Shown in pieces: positions 1 to 11,300 of a stretch of DNA of 64,000 bases. Every line of letters starts with the position of its first letter. Position 1 is the stretch's first letter. Position numbers and translations under genes: made by a program. The DNA comes from Homarus americanus. Its lineage: Eukaryota > Arthropoda > Malacostraca > Decapoda > Nephropidae. The DNA lies in contig NW_024725520.1 of the NCBI RefSeq assembly GCF_018991925.1, positions 855,001 to 919,000 on the forward strand, in the 5' to 3' direction. Under the pieces are notes generated by a model, which saw only the letters and a list, made by a program, of their open reading frames with translations, made no database searches and was not told where the DNA came from.

Positions 1-249
1 TGTCTGTGATGCTCTGGACTTGTTGTGGCATCTTGGTCGTTGTTTTCTGGCAGGTTTGTACACAGTGAGGGAGAGGGGAGGGGGGGAGAAGGAGATAGAG
101 GAGGAGATGAGAGAGAGGAAGGAGGAGGAAGTAGAGGGAGGGAGAGATAGAGAGGAGATGAGACCCCCCCACCCCTGTAAGACGTGTGACTCATCTCTTA
201 AATTAAATAGACATGGTGTAATGTGACCTGACGTCAATATCCACGTGGG

Positions 250-251
<2 letters not shown>
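1..251. other. Left-edge sequence with purine-rich tract
   Basis: Positions 67-163 are almost entirely G and A on the + strand (GAGGGAG and GAGGAGA motifs). The flanks look unique. A pyrimidine-rich stretch ending in CAG at 51-53 resembles a splice acceptor, but no convincing exon follows it. No gene is recognised. Confidence 0.7.

Positions 252-313
<62 letters not shown>
252..313. repeat. (TG)n microsatellite
   Basis: Uninterrupted TG dinucleotide run of about 31 units directly left of the 24-bp minisatellite, separated from it by a short TCCG/TGTG transition. Confidence 0.97.
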
Positions 314-315
<2 letters not shown>

Positions 316-329
316 GTCCGTGTGTGTGT

Positions 330-1065
330 CCCGGATAAGCACTTAACCCTTGGCCCTGGATAACCCTTCAACCCTTGGCCTGGATAACCCTTCAATAACC
401 CTTGGCCTGGATAACCCTTCAACCCTGGCCCTGGATAACCCTTGGCCTGGATAACCCTTCAACCCTTGGCCCTGATAACCCTTCAACCCTTGGCCTGGAT
501 AACCCTCAACCCTTGGCAACAACCCTTGGCCTGGATAACCCCCAACCCTTGGCCCTGGATAACCCCTTGGCCTGGATAACCCTCAACCCTTGGCCTGGAT
601 AACCCCTCAACCCTTGGCCCTGGATAACCCTCAACCCTGGGGCCCTGGATAACCCCTTGGCCCTGGATAACCGGCAGGCCTGGATAACCCTTCAACTTCA
701 ACCCTTGGCCTGGATAACCCCTCAACCCTTGGCCTGGATAACCCTCAACCCTTGGCCCTGGATAACCCCTCAACCCTTGGCCCCGGATGGCCCTGGATAA
801 CCCCTCAACCCTTGGCCTGGATAACCCCTCAACCCTTGGCCTGGATAACCCCTCAGCCCTTGGCCTGGATAACCCCTCAACCCTTGGCCCTGGATAACCC
901 CTCAACCCCTTGGCCTGGATAACCCCTCAACCCTTGGCCCTGGATAACCCTCAACCCTTGGCCCTGGATAACCCCTCAACCCTTGGCCCTGGATAACCCT
1001 TCAACCTTGGCCTGGATCAACCCTTAGCCCTGGATAACTCCTTAACCCTTGGCCCCGGATAAGTC
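330..1065. repeat. 24-bp minisatellite (GGATAACCC/TTGGCC type)
   Basis: About 30 tandem copies of a 23-25 bp unit, AACCCTTGGCC followed by CTGGATAACCCCTC. Copies differ by one-base indels, mainly in the C runs (GGCC/GGCCC, CCTC/CCCTC/CCTTC). The copies at 985-1065 are the most divergent, so the array decays at its right edge. Open frames across it, on either strand, come from the repeat. Confidence 0.95.
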
Positions 1066-1140
1066 CTTGGTTCTCCCTAAACTTTGGTTATACCCGGTGG
1101 AGTTTGGGTCTTAAACTCAATTAAGAGAAGGGCGGTGCGG

Positions 1141-1325
1141 TGTTTCCCCGGACCCGACCCTAACCCGACGTGACCCGACTAACCCGACGTGACCCGACTG
1201 TTGGACGAGGAGGAGAGACGGGTGGCCCCCTCATTATCTCTTCTTTGTCTCCCTTCCACCACGTGTTAGGATCTGACAACACCTGCCACACACCTGACAA
1301 CACCTGCCACACACACACACCTGCT
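1141..1325. repeat. Two short tandem duplications
   Basis: TAACCCGACGTGACCCGAC occurs twice back to back at 1161-1198 (period 19, identical copies). A 21-bp unit containing CTGACAACACCTGCCACAC is doubled at about 1273-1312 and runs into a short CA run. These look like newly born tandem arrays. Confidence 0.85.
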
Positions 1326-1420
1326 ATAAACACATCCCGTGTCAATTCACCAACTAACGCAATCGCCTAACTTCAATTAAATGTCAACCCTGGAACAGAG
1401 ATAATGAAGATGTGTAGTAC

Positions 1421-1421
<1 letters not shown>

Positions 1422-1468
<47 letters not shown>
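1422..1468. repeat. (TG)n microsatellite
   Basis: Pure TG run of about 23 units in otherwise unique AT-rich sequence. A small (AAGGG)4 run follows at 1511-1531. Confidence 0.97.
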
Positions 1469-1471
<3 letters not shown>

Positions 1472-1617
1472 TAGTGTAAGTAATTAGAAACTTTCCGCTG
1501 GTGTGCACATAGGGAAGGGAAGGGAAGGGAATATGCACTGTTCCACCCTTCCTCCTCTCTTCCAGATCATTACTACTCTTGATGTGTTGTTGTAGTGTGA
1601 TGTGACGAAGGACTTGT

Positions 1618-2105
1618 TGACTCCTCCTACTACTACTACTCCTCCTCCTTTTCCTCCTGCCCCCTACTTTTCCTCCTCCCCCTACTTTTCCTCCTGCCCC
1701 CCAATTTTCCTCCTACCCCCTTTTCCTCCTCCCCCCACTTTTCCTCCTATCCTTCCTTTTCCTCCTATCCCTTCCTTTTCCTCCCTGCCCCCCACTTTCC
1801 TCCTACCCCCTACTTTTCCTCCTGCCCCCACTTTTCCTCCTATCCTTCCTTTTCCTCCCTATCCTTCCTTTTCCTCCTACCCCCACTTCCTCCCCCTCCC
1901 TCCTGCCCCACTTTTCCTCCTATCCTTCCTTTTCCTCCTATCCCTTCCTTTCCTCCTGCCCCCCACTTTTCCTCCTGCCCCCACTTTTCCCTCCTGCCCC
2001 CCTTTCCTCCTACCCCACTTTTCCTCCTACTCCCCTTTCCTCCTATCCTTCCTTTTCCTCCCACCCCCACTTTCCTCCCTACCCCCTACCCTTCCTCCTT
2101 CTTCT
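1618..2105. repeat. Homopyrimidine minisatellite, about 18-20 bp
   Basis: Tandem units of the form CTTTTCCTCCTRCCCCC, alternating with CTTTTCCTCCTATCCTTC. The + strand is nearly pure C and T for about 490 bp, the composition that can form triplex (H-) DNA. Pro/Phe/Ser-rich open frames across it are artefacts. Confidence 0.93.
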
Positions 2106-2324
2106 CCCAATAATACGACTTCGAAGCTCATCTTTTGACTGTACCGTAAGTTATACCTTGTGATCTCCTCCTCGTTGGTCTTGGGTTTGAAGGACGACCC
2201 ACACACCTGTTTCTACTGCACCTAAAATAATAATTATAAATTTGTTTTTTAATTAACCTTTTGTCAGGTGATACTTGTTTAAAGGTGATGTGTACTGTAC
2301 TACACCTGTGGGTTACTTGTGTCA

Positions 2325-2462
2325 GGTTGCCAAATATTGCCATATCTTGTTGCCATAGTTTGTATATCATGTTGCCATAGTTACTTTGCCATACTTATGT
2401 TTTCATAGTTTTCCACAGTTAGGTTGTCATAGCCAGGTTGCCATATTCAAGTTGCCACAGTA
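2325..2462. repeat. Degenerate TTGCCATAGTT repeat
   Basis: TTGCCATA or close variants recur at roughly 20-bp intervals, with heavy divergence (GTTGCCATAGTT, TTTGCCATACTT, GTTGTCATAGCC, GTTGCCACAG). This is an old decayed minisatellite inside AT-rich sequence. Confidence 0.75.
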
Positions 2463-3238
2463 GAGGTAAATCCAATTATAACACAATAACTGTAAATGTA
2501 ATGGAAATTGTATAATCACTCAGTGGGTGTACATCAATACAGTACTGTACTATATTTTACACAATGTTTAAACCTCTAACGTAAAATAGTAATTATTTAA
2601 CGTATTTATATATATATTTTTATCATCAATATTTTTTTCCCCAAATATATCATAAATTTTATTAAGATTTTTTTAGAAACTATGAAAAATTACAGTTTTC
2701 CTTTGTGTGTGTAAAGCTTTATTTGACATACTAGGATAAAAACTTAATCATGCGAATTATTGTGTATTATTACAACTGGTGTTAATGGACCTACAGGTAA
2801 TTAATTCACCTGTGTTATAATGAAGACAAGGTTGGAGTGAATAAATTGTGTTGTATTTATTAACATAAACCTACGAGTTATAGTGATAGGTTGTGTTTAA
2901 GTTGTTATTGTTTATTTTTGTGAAGTTGTGTTTAATGGTGTTTTTTTTTTTTCCCCACAGGTAAGTGTTACTCCACAACCTGAGGACGGCTCGTCATATT
3001 GGCTGTGAGTTATTGTGTTACTTGGCTGTGTCTATGTTTTAGGGGGTCTTGTAAATGGTGATACAAGTATAAAAATTGGCATGAAGATTCAATATGGGTT
3101 AATTATCAAATCTATCTGATTAGACATTCAAAATTCCAAGATGGCCGCCAAATGTGGATGTCTGATTTTCCATTATGGCATAAAAATTATTGTTTTGATC
3201 AATTCAGGTGATTTCAGTGTTGATGTCCATCTCTTTGA
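2463..3238. other. AT-rich spacer, no recognised gene
   Basis: Mostly AT-rich unique sequence with A/T runs around 2600-2700 and no long open frame. It contains the splice-like sequence described separately at 2941-3010. Otherwise I see nothing assignable. Confidence 0.7.
2941..3010 (+). promoter_or_regulatory. Candidate recursive-splice site or micro-exon
   Basis: A run of 12 T followed by CCCCACAG ends at 2960 and is followed at once by GTAAGT (2961-2966). This exact acceptor-donor juxtaposition is the consensus of a zero-length ratchet point. A second donor-like GTGAGT lies at 3005-3010, so a 44-nt exon (2961-3004) is also possible; in phase 0 it would read VSVTPQPEDGSSYW. No neighbouring exon is identifiable. 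The match could be chance in a T-rich region. Confidence 0.3.
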
Positions 3239-3526
3239 TTGAGGAAGGGAAAAGGAAAGAGGAGGAGGAAGAAGAGTAGGAGGGGTGAGGAGGAGGAGAA
3301 AGAAGAGGAGGGGCTAGAGAAAAAGAAGAGGAGGAGGAAGAATAGTAGGAGGAGGGGTGAGGGTGAGGAGAAGAAGGAAGAGAAAGAGGAGTGGTTAGAG
3401 GAGGAGGTGGAAGAAGAGTAGGAGGGGTGAGGAGGAGGAGAAGAAGGAAGAGAAAGAGGAGTGGTTAGAGGAGGTGGAAGAAGAGTAGGAGGGGTGAGGA
3501 GGAGGAGAAGAAGGAAGAGAAAGATC
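3239..3526. repeat. Purine-rich tandem repeat, about 70 bp
   Basis: The + strand is almost only A and G. From about 3378 a unit of about 67-70 bp (GAAGAGAAAGAGGAGTGG, then TTAGAGGAGG, GGAAGAAGAGTAGGAGG, GGTGAGGAGGAGGAGAAG) repeats twice, with a less regular version before it. The Lys/Glu-rich frames are artefacts. Confidence 0.9.
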
Positions 3527-3726
3527 AGGAGTTAAGCATGGCATCATTACACGCGGGTTGGTGCTCATTAATACACAAACACATAAAGAAAGAGTGCAAA
3601 TCAACAGTTTATTCAAATTTCACGGTGAAGGGGAAAAACTCGCACCAGTATTCAACAAACCAAGCCCTACTGTCAGCAGCCAAATAAACAAGCTCTGCCA
3701 ATAGTCGTTGGGAGGGCAGGTTCTTT
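3527..3726. other. Unique spacer
   Basis: Mixed-composition sequence without detectable repeat, open frame of note or RNA gene. Confidence 0.6.
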
Positions 3727-3948
3727 TCACCCCCTCACCTCCTACCTCACCTCCTACCCCCTTCACCTCTACCCTCACCTCACCCCCCTCACCTCCCCAC
3801 CCCCCTCACCTCCTACCCCCTCACCTCCCTACCCCCCTCACCTCCCACCCCCCCCCTCCTACCCCCCCTCACCTCCCTACCCCCTCACCTCTACCCCCCT
3901 CACCTCCTACCCCTCACCTCCTACCCCCCCTCCTCCCCCCCTCCCTTA
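3727..3948. repeat. CACCTCCTACCCCC minisatellite
   Basis: Tandem units of about 16 bp (CCCTCACCTCCTACCC) with variable C-run lengths. The + strand is C-rich, so the complementary strand is G-rich. Confidence 0.93.
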
Positions 3949-4024
3949 TCAGCAGGTGTGGTGGCCCTAACTTTATCATTTAGAGCTGCTACCATGAGAA
4001 GGGAGCAGGTCATGCGTAGGAATA

Positions 4025-4100
4025 ATGTTGTGGGGGTGTTTGTTATGCTGTGGGCGTGTTTGTTATGTTGTGGGGGTGTTTGTTATGTTGTGGGTGTTTG
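4025..4100. repeat. 20-bp tandem repeat, 3.8 copies
   Basis: ATGTTGTGGGGGTGTTTGTT repeats with an exact 20-bp period starting at 4025, 4045, 4065 and 4085. Copies differ by one or two bases, so the array is young. Confidence 0.93.
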
Positions 4101-4138
4101 AACTTTTATATAAGAAAAATTGGTTATGTGGATCACTT

Positions 4139-4250
4139 GAGATTCAACCCCCAGCTTATTTCACCTGCAGATCAACTACCGTAACGCTAACTTACGATTA
4201 ACCTAACCTAACGTTAACTAACCTAACGGTAACTTAACTTACCGCGAACA
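4139..4250 (-). mobile_element. TTAGG-cored dispersed element, one end
   Basis: CCCAGCTTATTTCACCTGCAG, a near-match to the dispersed end motif CAGCTTATTTCACCTGAAG, is followed by ATCAACTACCGTAACG and a degenerate CCTAAC tract. The order end motif, GTTAGGGTAGTT-type linker, then TTAGG-like core matches other copies in the window. No second end is visible, so this copy is one-sided. Confidence 0.6.
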
Positions 4251-4275
4251 TAACCTTAATATATAGATAATACCC

Positions 4276-4660
4276 ATGTACAACTGGGTGGACTGGGAGT
4301 GCCCCAGGATCGGCACTGTACCTACTCGGCCGCCACTCTGTACCATCAGACATACAAGCGACGCACCACGTGACACAGAGGCCTCGTCGACCCAGAGGTG
4401 GTGGAGGGCACGAGGCCACCATGGCAGCCCTGAGGGTGGACGAGGTGCAGCGGCTGTCTCACCTTTATTGGCCACCATTGACACACCTTACCAGCCAGAG
4501 ACACCCCTGCCCTCACCACCAAGTGTACCCCTGGGTCAAGACGCCTCTCTGATAACCTCACTAAGTCACTTTATGGGTTGTAATGGCTGTCAGCATTACA
4601 CTTGGTATACTGTGACCACTTGAGGAAGGTTGTACCTCTTAAATGTGACCCCTTGTCGAG
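4276..4660 (+). other. CpG-containing unique block with short open frame
   Basis: This block is richer in GC and CpG than its surroundings. An ATG at 4421 sits in GCCACCATGG, an ideal Kozak context, and opens 43 codons to a stop ending at 4552, beginning MAALRVDEVQRL. Eleven of the first 12 codons end in G or C. It could be a first coding exon or a gene relic, but a neighbouring frame is also open and I recognise no family. Treat it as a lead only. Confidence 0.2.
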
Positions 4661-4700
4661 GTCCTGTACCGAGGGAACTTTAGAGTTGAATGTAAAACGG

Positions 4701-4878
<178 letters not shown>

Positions 4879-4900
4879 CTTATACAATATTATTTGAAGA

Positions 4901-4960
4901 ACAAAACTACAACATATAACAGAACATGAACAAAACTACGGCAACATATAAGAACACTAA
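4901..4960. repeat. 30-bp duplication
   Basis: AACAAAACTACAACATATAA plus AGAACATG is repeated once, imperfectly (AACAAAACTACGGCAACATA). This is a small tandem duplication in AT-rich DNA. Confidence 0.8.
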
Positions 4961-5047
4961 AGAACTAACACCCAGTTGAACATCCACAGCGTGTCTCCCT
5001 TCTACAGGAAATAGATTTTTCGTCCTCATCTCCTTCATCAATTATGT

Positions 5048-5225
5048 GGAGGGGAGGGTTGGGGTGTTGGTGGGAGGAGGGTAGGTGTTGGTGGGGGAGG
5101 AGGGTAGGTGTTGGTGGGGGGTTGGTGTTGGTGGGGGAGGAGGGGTAGGTGTTGTTGGGGGGGTTGGTGTTGGTGGGGAGGTGGAAGGTAGTGGGGGTTG
5201 GTGTTGGTGGAGGGAGAGGTTGTGG
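5048..5225. repeat. GGTGTTGGTGGGGGAGGAGG minisatellite
   Basis: About eight units of 20-25 bp built from GTGTTGGTGGGGGAGG, with variable G runs. The + strand is G/T-rich and could form G-quadruplexes. Confidence 0.92.
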
Positions 5226-5278
5226 GGGTCCTCTTCTGAAATTTTTTGTTAATTGGAATTTTTTTTATTTTTTTATTT

Positions 5279-5280
<2 letters not shown>

Positions 5281-5319
<39 letters not shown>

Positions 5320-5430
5320 ACAGGAATTAGATGAAGAAAAATGCTTGTCTTGGTTTTTCTTTTTAGGCAATGAAAGATTTTTTTTTTGCATTACTTGTTA
5401 TTTTGTTGGGTTCTGGGTAGGTTGGGTTTT

Positions 5431-5461
<31 letters not shown>

Positions 5462-5611
5462 ATAATCACCAATATTTTCTTATAGTTGCTCTTATAGAAA
5501 AATATCCGAGATTATTTATTAGAAGAAAATTATTTAATAAAAGTGAGAAAAAAAATTGAAGACAATAAGAGTAAAAAATGGTAAATGAATGATGCATAAA
5601 TAATAATCAGG
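5281..5611. other. (TG)n, (AC)n and AT-rich spacer
   Basis: A TG run occupies 5281-5318 and an AC run 5431-5455, with T-rich sequence between them. The rest is AT-rich with no recognisable feature. Confidence 0.9.
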
Positions 5612-5727
5612 GTTGAGTTAAGTTAGGTTTACTTAGGTTAGGTCAAGGTTGGGTCAGGTCAAATTAGGTTAAGTTATGTTGGGTCAAGTTAGGTTAGGTG
5701 GGTTCTAGTTAGGTTAGGTTAGGTTAT
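5612..5727 (+). repeat. Degenerate interstitial TTAGG tract
   Basis: Runs of AGGTTAGG, AGTTAGG and GGTCAGG on the + strand. TTAGG is the canonical arthropod telomere unit, but only two or three perfect units occur in a row here. This makes it an interstitial, element-associated tract and not a telomere. Confidence 0.85.
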
Positions 5728-5977
5728 TTGGATATCTAACAACACCGTGGTGGTAGGGAGGGCCGGTGGCGTCGTCGTTGTCGTCTTAATTGACTGACTT
5801 TCCATCCCAAACCTTCACCGCACACTGTTTTTTGTGTGACGTCTTATTGAGAGAGAGAGTTATTTTTACCCACCACTACATCACCAGGAATGATTTATGA
5901 AGTCAGATCACCTTCCCGTCAACTCACCTCAACCACGTCACCGTAATGTAAAGCCTTGTTAATACTGTATCTCTTGT
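5728..5977. other. Unique spacer
   Basis: Non-repetitive sequence with a GTCGTCGTTGTCGTC run near 5770 and a short GA run near 5853. No gene is recognised. Confidence 0.6.
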
Positions 5978-6072
5978 GGGTTAGGTTAGGTTTCAGTTAG
6001 TTTAGGTTAGGTTTGGTTAAATTAGATTAGGTTAGAGTTAAGGTAGTTAATCTTAAGGTGAATTAAGCTCGG
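5978..6072 (+). mobile_element. TTAGG-cored dispersed element, one end
   Basis: A GGTTAGGTTAGG tract is followed by GGTAGTTAATCTTAAGGTGA and ATTAAGC, the reverse complement of the dispersed end motif. A pure A run and (TA)n block follow immediately, so the right flank has been overgrown by microsatellite. Confidence 0.6.
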
Positions 6073-6078
6073 ATTATT

Positions 6079-6545
<467 letters not shown>

Positions 6546-6945
6546 CTTCAACCTCCTCCTCCCAACCCCTCCTTCCTCCCCACTCCCTCCTTCCTCCCAA
6601 CCTCTTCTTCTTCCTCCCCACCCTCCTCCACCTCCTTCCTCCCCCTCCTCCTCCTCCCACCCTCTCCCTCCACCCCCTTCCTCCACCCCTCCTTCTCTCC
6701 TCCTTCCTCCCCTCCTTCACCTCCTCCTCCTCCTCCTCCCCCTCCTCCTTCCTCTCACCCCTCCTCCTCCTCACCTCCTCCTTCCCACCCACTCTCCTCC
6801 CACTCCACTCCTCCTCCACCCCTCTCCCTCCCCCTCTCTTCCTTCCTTCCTCCTCCTTCCTTCCTCCTCCTCCCACCCTCCTCCTTCCTCACTCTCCTCC
6901 TCCCCCACCTCCTCCTCCTCCCCACCTCCTCCTCCTCACATATTT
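6546..6945. repeat. Homopyrimidine CCTCCTTCC tract
   Basis: About 400 bp of nearly pure C and T (CCTCCTCCTCC, CTTCCTCCC), with no strict period. Both strands are open for long stretches because of composition alone. Confidence 0.93.
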
Positions 6946-7030
6946 ACGCCCAGTCAGGTAATTTACCAGACATAGTTTACAGTGTCATTCTACCACGAGT
7001 ACCGCTCTAATTCTTTCTGGTAAGTGAATC

Positions 7031-7287
7031 ATTAAAGTGACTACCGCATTGAAGGACTTATTAAAGTGACTTAACGCATTGAAGTGACTTATTAAAGTTA
7101 CTTACCGTATTGAAGTGACTTAACGCATTGAAGTGATTTATGCATTGAAGTGACTCCGAATCTAACTTTAGTATTGAAATGACTTAGTGCATTGAAATGA
7201 CTTATTGAAGTGACTTAGCGTATTGAAATGACCCATTGAAGTGACTTAACGCATTGAAGTAACCTATGAAGTGACTTATTGAAATGA
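7031..7287. repeat. GTGACTTA..GCATTGAA minisatellite
   Basis: About 12 imperfect units of 16-22 bp combining GTGACTTA, ACGCATTGAA and ATTAAA. Unit length varies because the ATTAAA/ATTGAA segment is sometimes skipped. Confidence 0.9.
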
Positions 7288-7336
7288 GGTGTCACCATTT
7301 TGAAATTTTATGAATGAAAGCTTTTGGTATCGGATT

Positions 7337-7340
<4 letters not shown>

Positions 7341-7416
<76 letters not shown>
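7341..7416. repeat. (GA)n microsatellite
   Basis: Pure GA run of 38 units, the same strand bias as the purine-rich arrays that follow. Confidence 0.98.
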
Positions 7417-7417
<1 letters not shown>

Positions 7418-7534
7418 GGGGAGAAGGAAGACAGGGGATACGAGAGGAAGAAGGAAGGGGAGGAAGCAGCCAGGTGATAAATGGTGTGAGGAATAACCAA
7501 ATGTATTTATGATAAGCGAGGAGCACTGATGACC

Positions 7535-8073
7535 CCGGGGGAGGACGAGGAGACATGGCGAAGGGGAGGACGAGGAGACATGACGACGAAGGGGAGGACG
7601 AGGAGACATGACGAAGGGGAGGACGAGGGGATAGAGAAGGGAAGAGAGGAGAGAGGGAGATAGGGACATGACGAAGGGGAGGACGAGGAGACATGGCGAC
7701 GAAGGGGAGGACGAGGAGACATGACGACGAAGGGGAGGACTAGGAGACATGACGAATGGGAGGACGAGGAGACATGGACGGGGGAGGACTAGGAGACATG
7801 ACGAAGGGGAGGACGAGGAGACATGGCGACGAATGGGAAGACAGGACATGACGAAGGGGAGGACTAGGGAGACATGACGAAGGGGAGGACGAGGAGACAT
7901 GGCGACGAAGGGGGAGGACTAGAGACATGACGAATGGAGGACGAGGAGACATGGCGACGAAGGGGAGGACTAGGAGACATGACGAAGGGGAGGACGAGGA
8001 GACATGACGAAGGGAGACGAGGAGGCATGACGAAGGGGAGGACGAGGAGACAATGACGAAGGGGAGGACGATG
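7535..8073. repeat. 25/28-bp minisatellite (ACATGACGAAGGGGAGGACG)
   Basis: About 21 copies of AGACATGACGAAGGGGAGG plus ACGAGG. A longer variant inserts GCGACG (ACATGGCGACGAAGG). The two variants alternate irregularly, suggesting a partly homogenised two-monomer array. A unit with a (GATAGAGAAGGGAAGAG) interruption sits at about 7630-7665. Confidence 0.95.
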
Positions 8074-8164
8074 ATAAGGAGGAGGTGAGGATGACTAAGA
8101 ACAGGAACGTAGAAGGAAAGGGAGAGGGAAAGAGGGAGAAGGGAGAGAGAGGAGCTAGAGAGAA

Positions 8165-8165
<1 letters not shown>

Positions 8166-8235
<70 letters not shown>
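8166..8235. repeat. (CA)n microsatellite
   Basis: Pure CA run of 35 units between two purine-rich arrays. Confidence 0.98.
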
Positions 8236-8238
<3 letters not shown>

Positions 8239-8340
8239 CGTCCTCAGGGGTACATTGCCCATATCATTTATCCTGACCCGCCATTAAGACTTGACTACGA
8301 CTCTTAGTGTGTGAGGTGGCCCAATGGTGGGGGGGTAAGG

Positions 8341-11300
8341 AGGGGGAGGGAGTGAAGCCTTGAGAGGAGGGGAGGAGGGGAGCCTTGAGAGAAGAGGGAG
8401 GAGTAAGCCTTGAGATAAGAGGAGGGAATGAAGCCTTGAGAGAAGAGGGAGGGAGTGAAGCCTTGAGAGAAGAGGAGGGAGAGCCTTGAGATAAGAGGAG
8501 GGAGAAGCCTGAGAGAAGAGGAGGGAGTAAAGCCTTGAGAGAAGAGGAGGAGGAAGCCTTGAGAGAAGAGGAGTAAAGCCTTGAGATAAGAGGGAGGAGT
8601 AAAGCCTTGAGAGAAGAGGGAGAGCCTTGAGATAAGAGGGAGGGAGTGCTTGAGAGAAGAGGGAGGAGAAGCTGAGAGAAGAGGGAGAGCCTTGAGAAAG
8701 AGGGAGGAATGAAGCCTGAGAGAAGAGGGAGGAGAAGCCTAGAAAGGGGGAAAGAGGGAGGGAGAAGCCTTGAGAGAAGAGGGAGGGAGGAAGCCTTGGA
8801 GAGAAGAGGGAGGGAGGAAGCCTTGAGAGAAGAGGGAGGAGTAAAGCCTTGAGAGAAGAGGGAGGAGTAAAGCCTTGAGAGAAGAGGAGAAAGCCTTGAG
8901 ATAAGAGGGAGGGAGTAAAGCCTGAGAGAAGAGGGAGTAAAGCCTTGAGATAAGAGGGGGAGTAAAGCCTTGAGAGAAGAGGGAGGGAGTAAAGCCTTGA
9001 GAGAAGAGGGAGTAAAGCCTTGAGATAAGAGGGAGGGAATGAAGCCTTGAGAGGAGAGGGAGGAGTGAAGCCTGAGAGAAGAGGGAGGGAGGAAGCCTTG
9101 AGAGAAGAGGGGAGGAGTAAAGCCTTTGAGAGAAGAGGGAGTAAAGCCTTGAGAGAAGAGGGGAGGAATGAAGCCTTGAGAGAAGAGGAGGGGAGTAAAG
9201 CCTGAGAGAAGAGGAGGAGTAGCTTTGAGAGAAGAGGGAGTAAAGCCTTGAGATAAGAGGGAGGGAATGAAGCCTTGAGAGAGAGGGAGGGAGTGAAGCC
9301 TTGAGAGAAGAGGGAGGGAGTGAAGCCTTGAGAGAAGAGGGAGGAGTAAAGCCTTGAGAGAAGAGGGAGGAGTAAAGCCTTGAGAGAAGAGGGAGGAGTG
9401 AAGCCTTGAGATAAGAGGAGGAATGAAGCCTTGAGAGAGGAGGGAGGAGAAAGCCTTGAGATAAGAGGGAGGGAATGAAGCCTTGAGAAGAGGAGGGGAG
9501 TAAAGCCTGAGATAAGAGGGAGGAATGAAGCCTTGAGGAGGAGAGGGAGGAGGAAGCCTTGAGAGAAGAGGGAGGAGGAAGCCTGAGAGAAGAGGGAGGG
9601 AGTAAAGCCTTGGAGAGAAGAGGGAGGAATGAAGCCTTGAGATAAGAGGGAGGAGTAAAGCCTGAGAAGAGGGAGGGAGTAAAGCCTTGAGATAAGAGGG
9701 AGGGAGTAAAGCCTTGAGAAGAGGAGGGAGGAAGCCTTGAGAGAAGAGGGAGGAGTAGCCTGAGAGAAGAGGGGAGTAAAGCCTTTGAGAGAAGAGGGAG
9801 GGAGGAAGCCTTGAGAGAAGAGGGAGGGAGTAAAGCCTTGAGAGAAGAGGGAGGGAGTAAAGCCTTGAGAGAAGAGGGAGGGAGTAAAGCCTTGAGAGAA
9901 GAGGAGGGGAGTAAAGCCTTGAGAGAAGAGGGAGGAGTAAAGCCTTGAGAGAAGAGGGAGGGAGGAAGCCTGAGAGAAGAGGGAGGGAGTAAAGCCTTGA
10001 GAGAAGAGGAGGAGTAAAGCCTTGAGAGAAGAGGGAGGAGTAAGCCTGAGAGAAGAGGGAGGGAGAAGCCTGAGAGAAGAGGAGGAAAGCCTGAGAGAAG
10101 AGGAGGAGAAGCTTTGAGATAAGAGGGAGGGAATGAAGCCTTGAGAGAAGAGGGGAGGAGTGAAGCCTTTGAGAGAAGAGGGAGGAGGAAGCCTGAGAGA
10201 AGAGGGAGGAGGAAGCCTGAGAGAAGAGGAGGAGAAAGCTTGAGAGAAGAGGAGGAGTAAAGCCTGAGAGAAGAGGGAGGGAGAAGCTTGAGAGAAGAGG
10301 GAGGAGTGAAGCCTTGAGAGAAGAGGGAGGAGTAAAGCCTTGAGAGAAGAGGGAGGGAGTAAAGCCTTGAGAGAAGAGGGAGTAAAGCCTTGAGATAAGA
10401 GGAGGAATGAAGCCTTGAGAGGAGAGGGAGGGAGTGAAGCCTGAGAGAAGAGGGAGGAGGAAGCCTGAGAGAAGAGGGAGGGAGTAAAGCCTGAGATAAG
10501 AGGAGTAAAGCCTTGAGATAAGAGGGAGGGAATGAAGCCTTGAGAGGAGAGGAGGGAGGAAGCTTGAGAGAAGAGGGAGGGAGGAAGCCTTGAGAGAAGA
10601 GGGAGGAGTAAAGCCAGAGAAGAGGGAGGGAGTAAAGCCTTGAGAGAAGAGGGAGAAGCTTGAGATAGAGGGAGTAAAGCCTTGAGATAAGAGGAGGAAT
10701 GAAGCCTTGAGAGAAGAGGGAGGGAGGAAGTTGAGAGAAGAGGGAGGAGGAAGCTTGAGAGAAGAGGAGGAGAAGCCTGAGAGAAGAGGGAGGAGTAAGC
10801 CTTGAGAGAAGAGGAGAAGCCTGAGATAAGAGGAGGGAATGAAGCCTTGAGAGAAGAGGGAGGAGGAAGCCTGAGAGAAGAGGGAGGAGGAAGCCTGAGA
10901 GAAGAGGAGGAGTAAAGCCTGAGAGAAGAGGGAGGAGAAGCTGAGAGAAGAGGGAGTAAAGCTTGAGATAAGAGGGAGGAATGAAGCTTGAGAGGAGAGG
11001 GAGGGAGGAAGCCTGAGAGAAGAGGGAGGGGAGGAAGCCTTGAGAGAAGAGGGAGGGAGGAAGCCTTGAGAGAAGAGGGAGTAAAGCCTTGAGATAAGAG
11101 GGAGGAATGAAGCCTTGAGAGAAGAGGGAGGGAGAAGCTTGAGAGAGAGGGGAGGAGAGAAAGCCTTGAGAGAAGAGGAGGGAGTAAAGCCTGAGAAGAG
11201 GAGGGAGTAAAGCCTTGAGAGAAGAGGGAGTAAAGCCTTGAGATAAGAGGGGAGGAATGAAGCCTTGAGAGAAGAGGGAGGGAGTAAAGCCTGAGATAAG

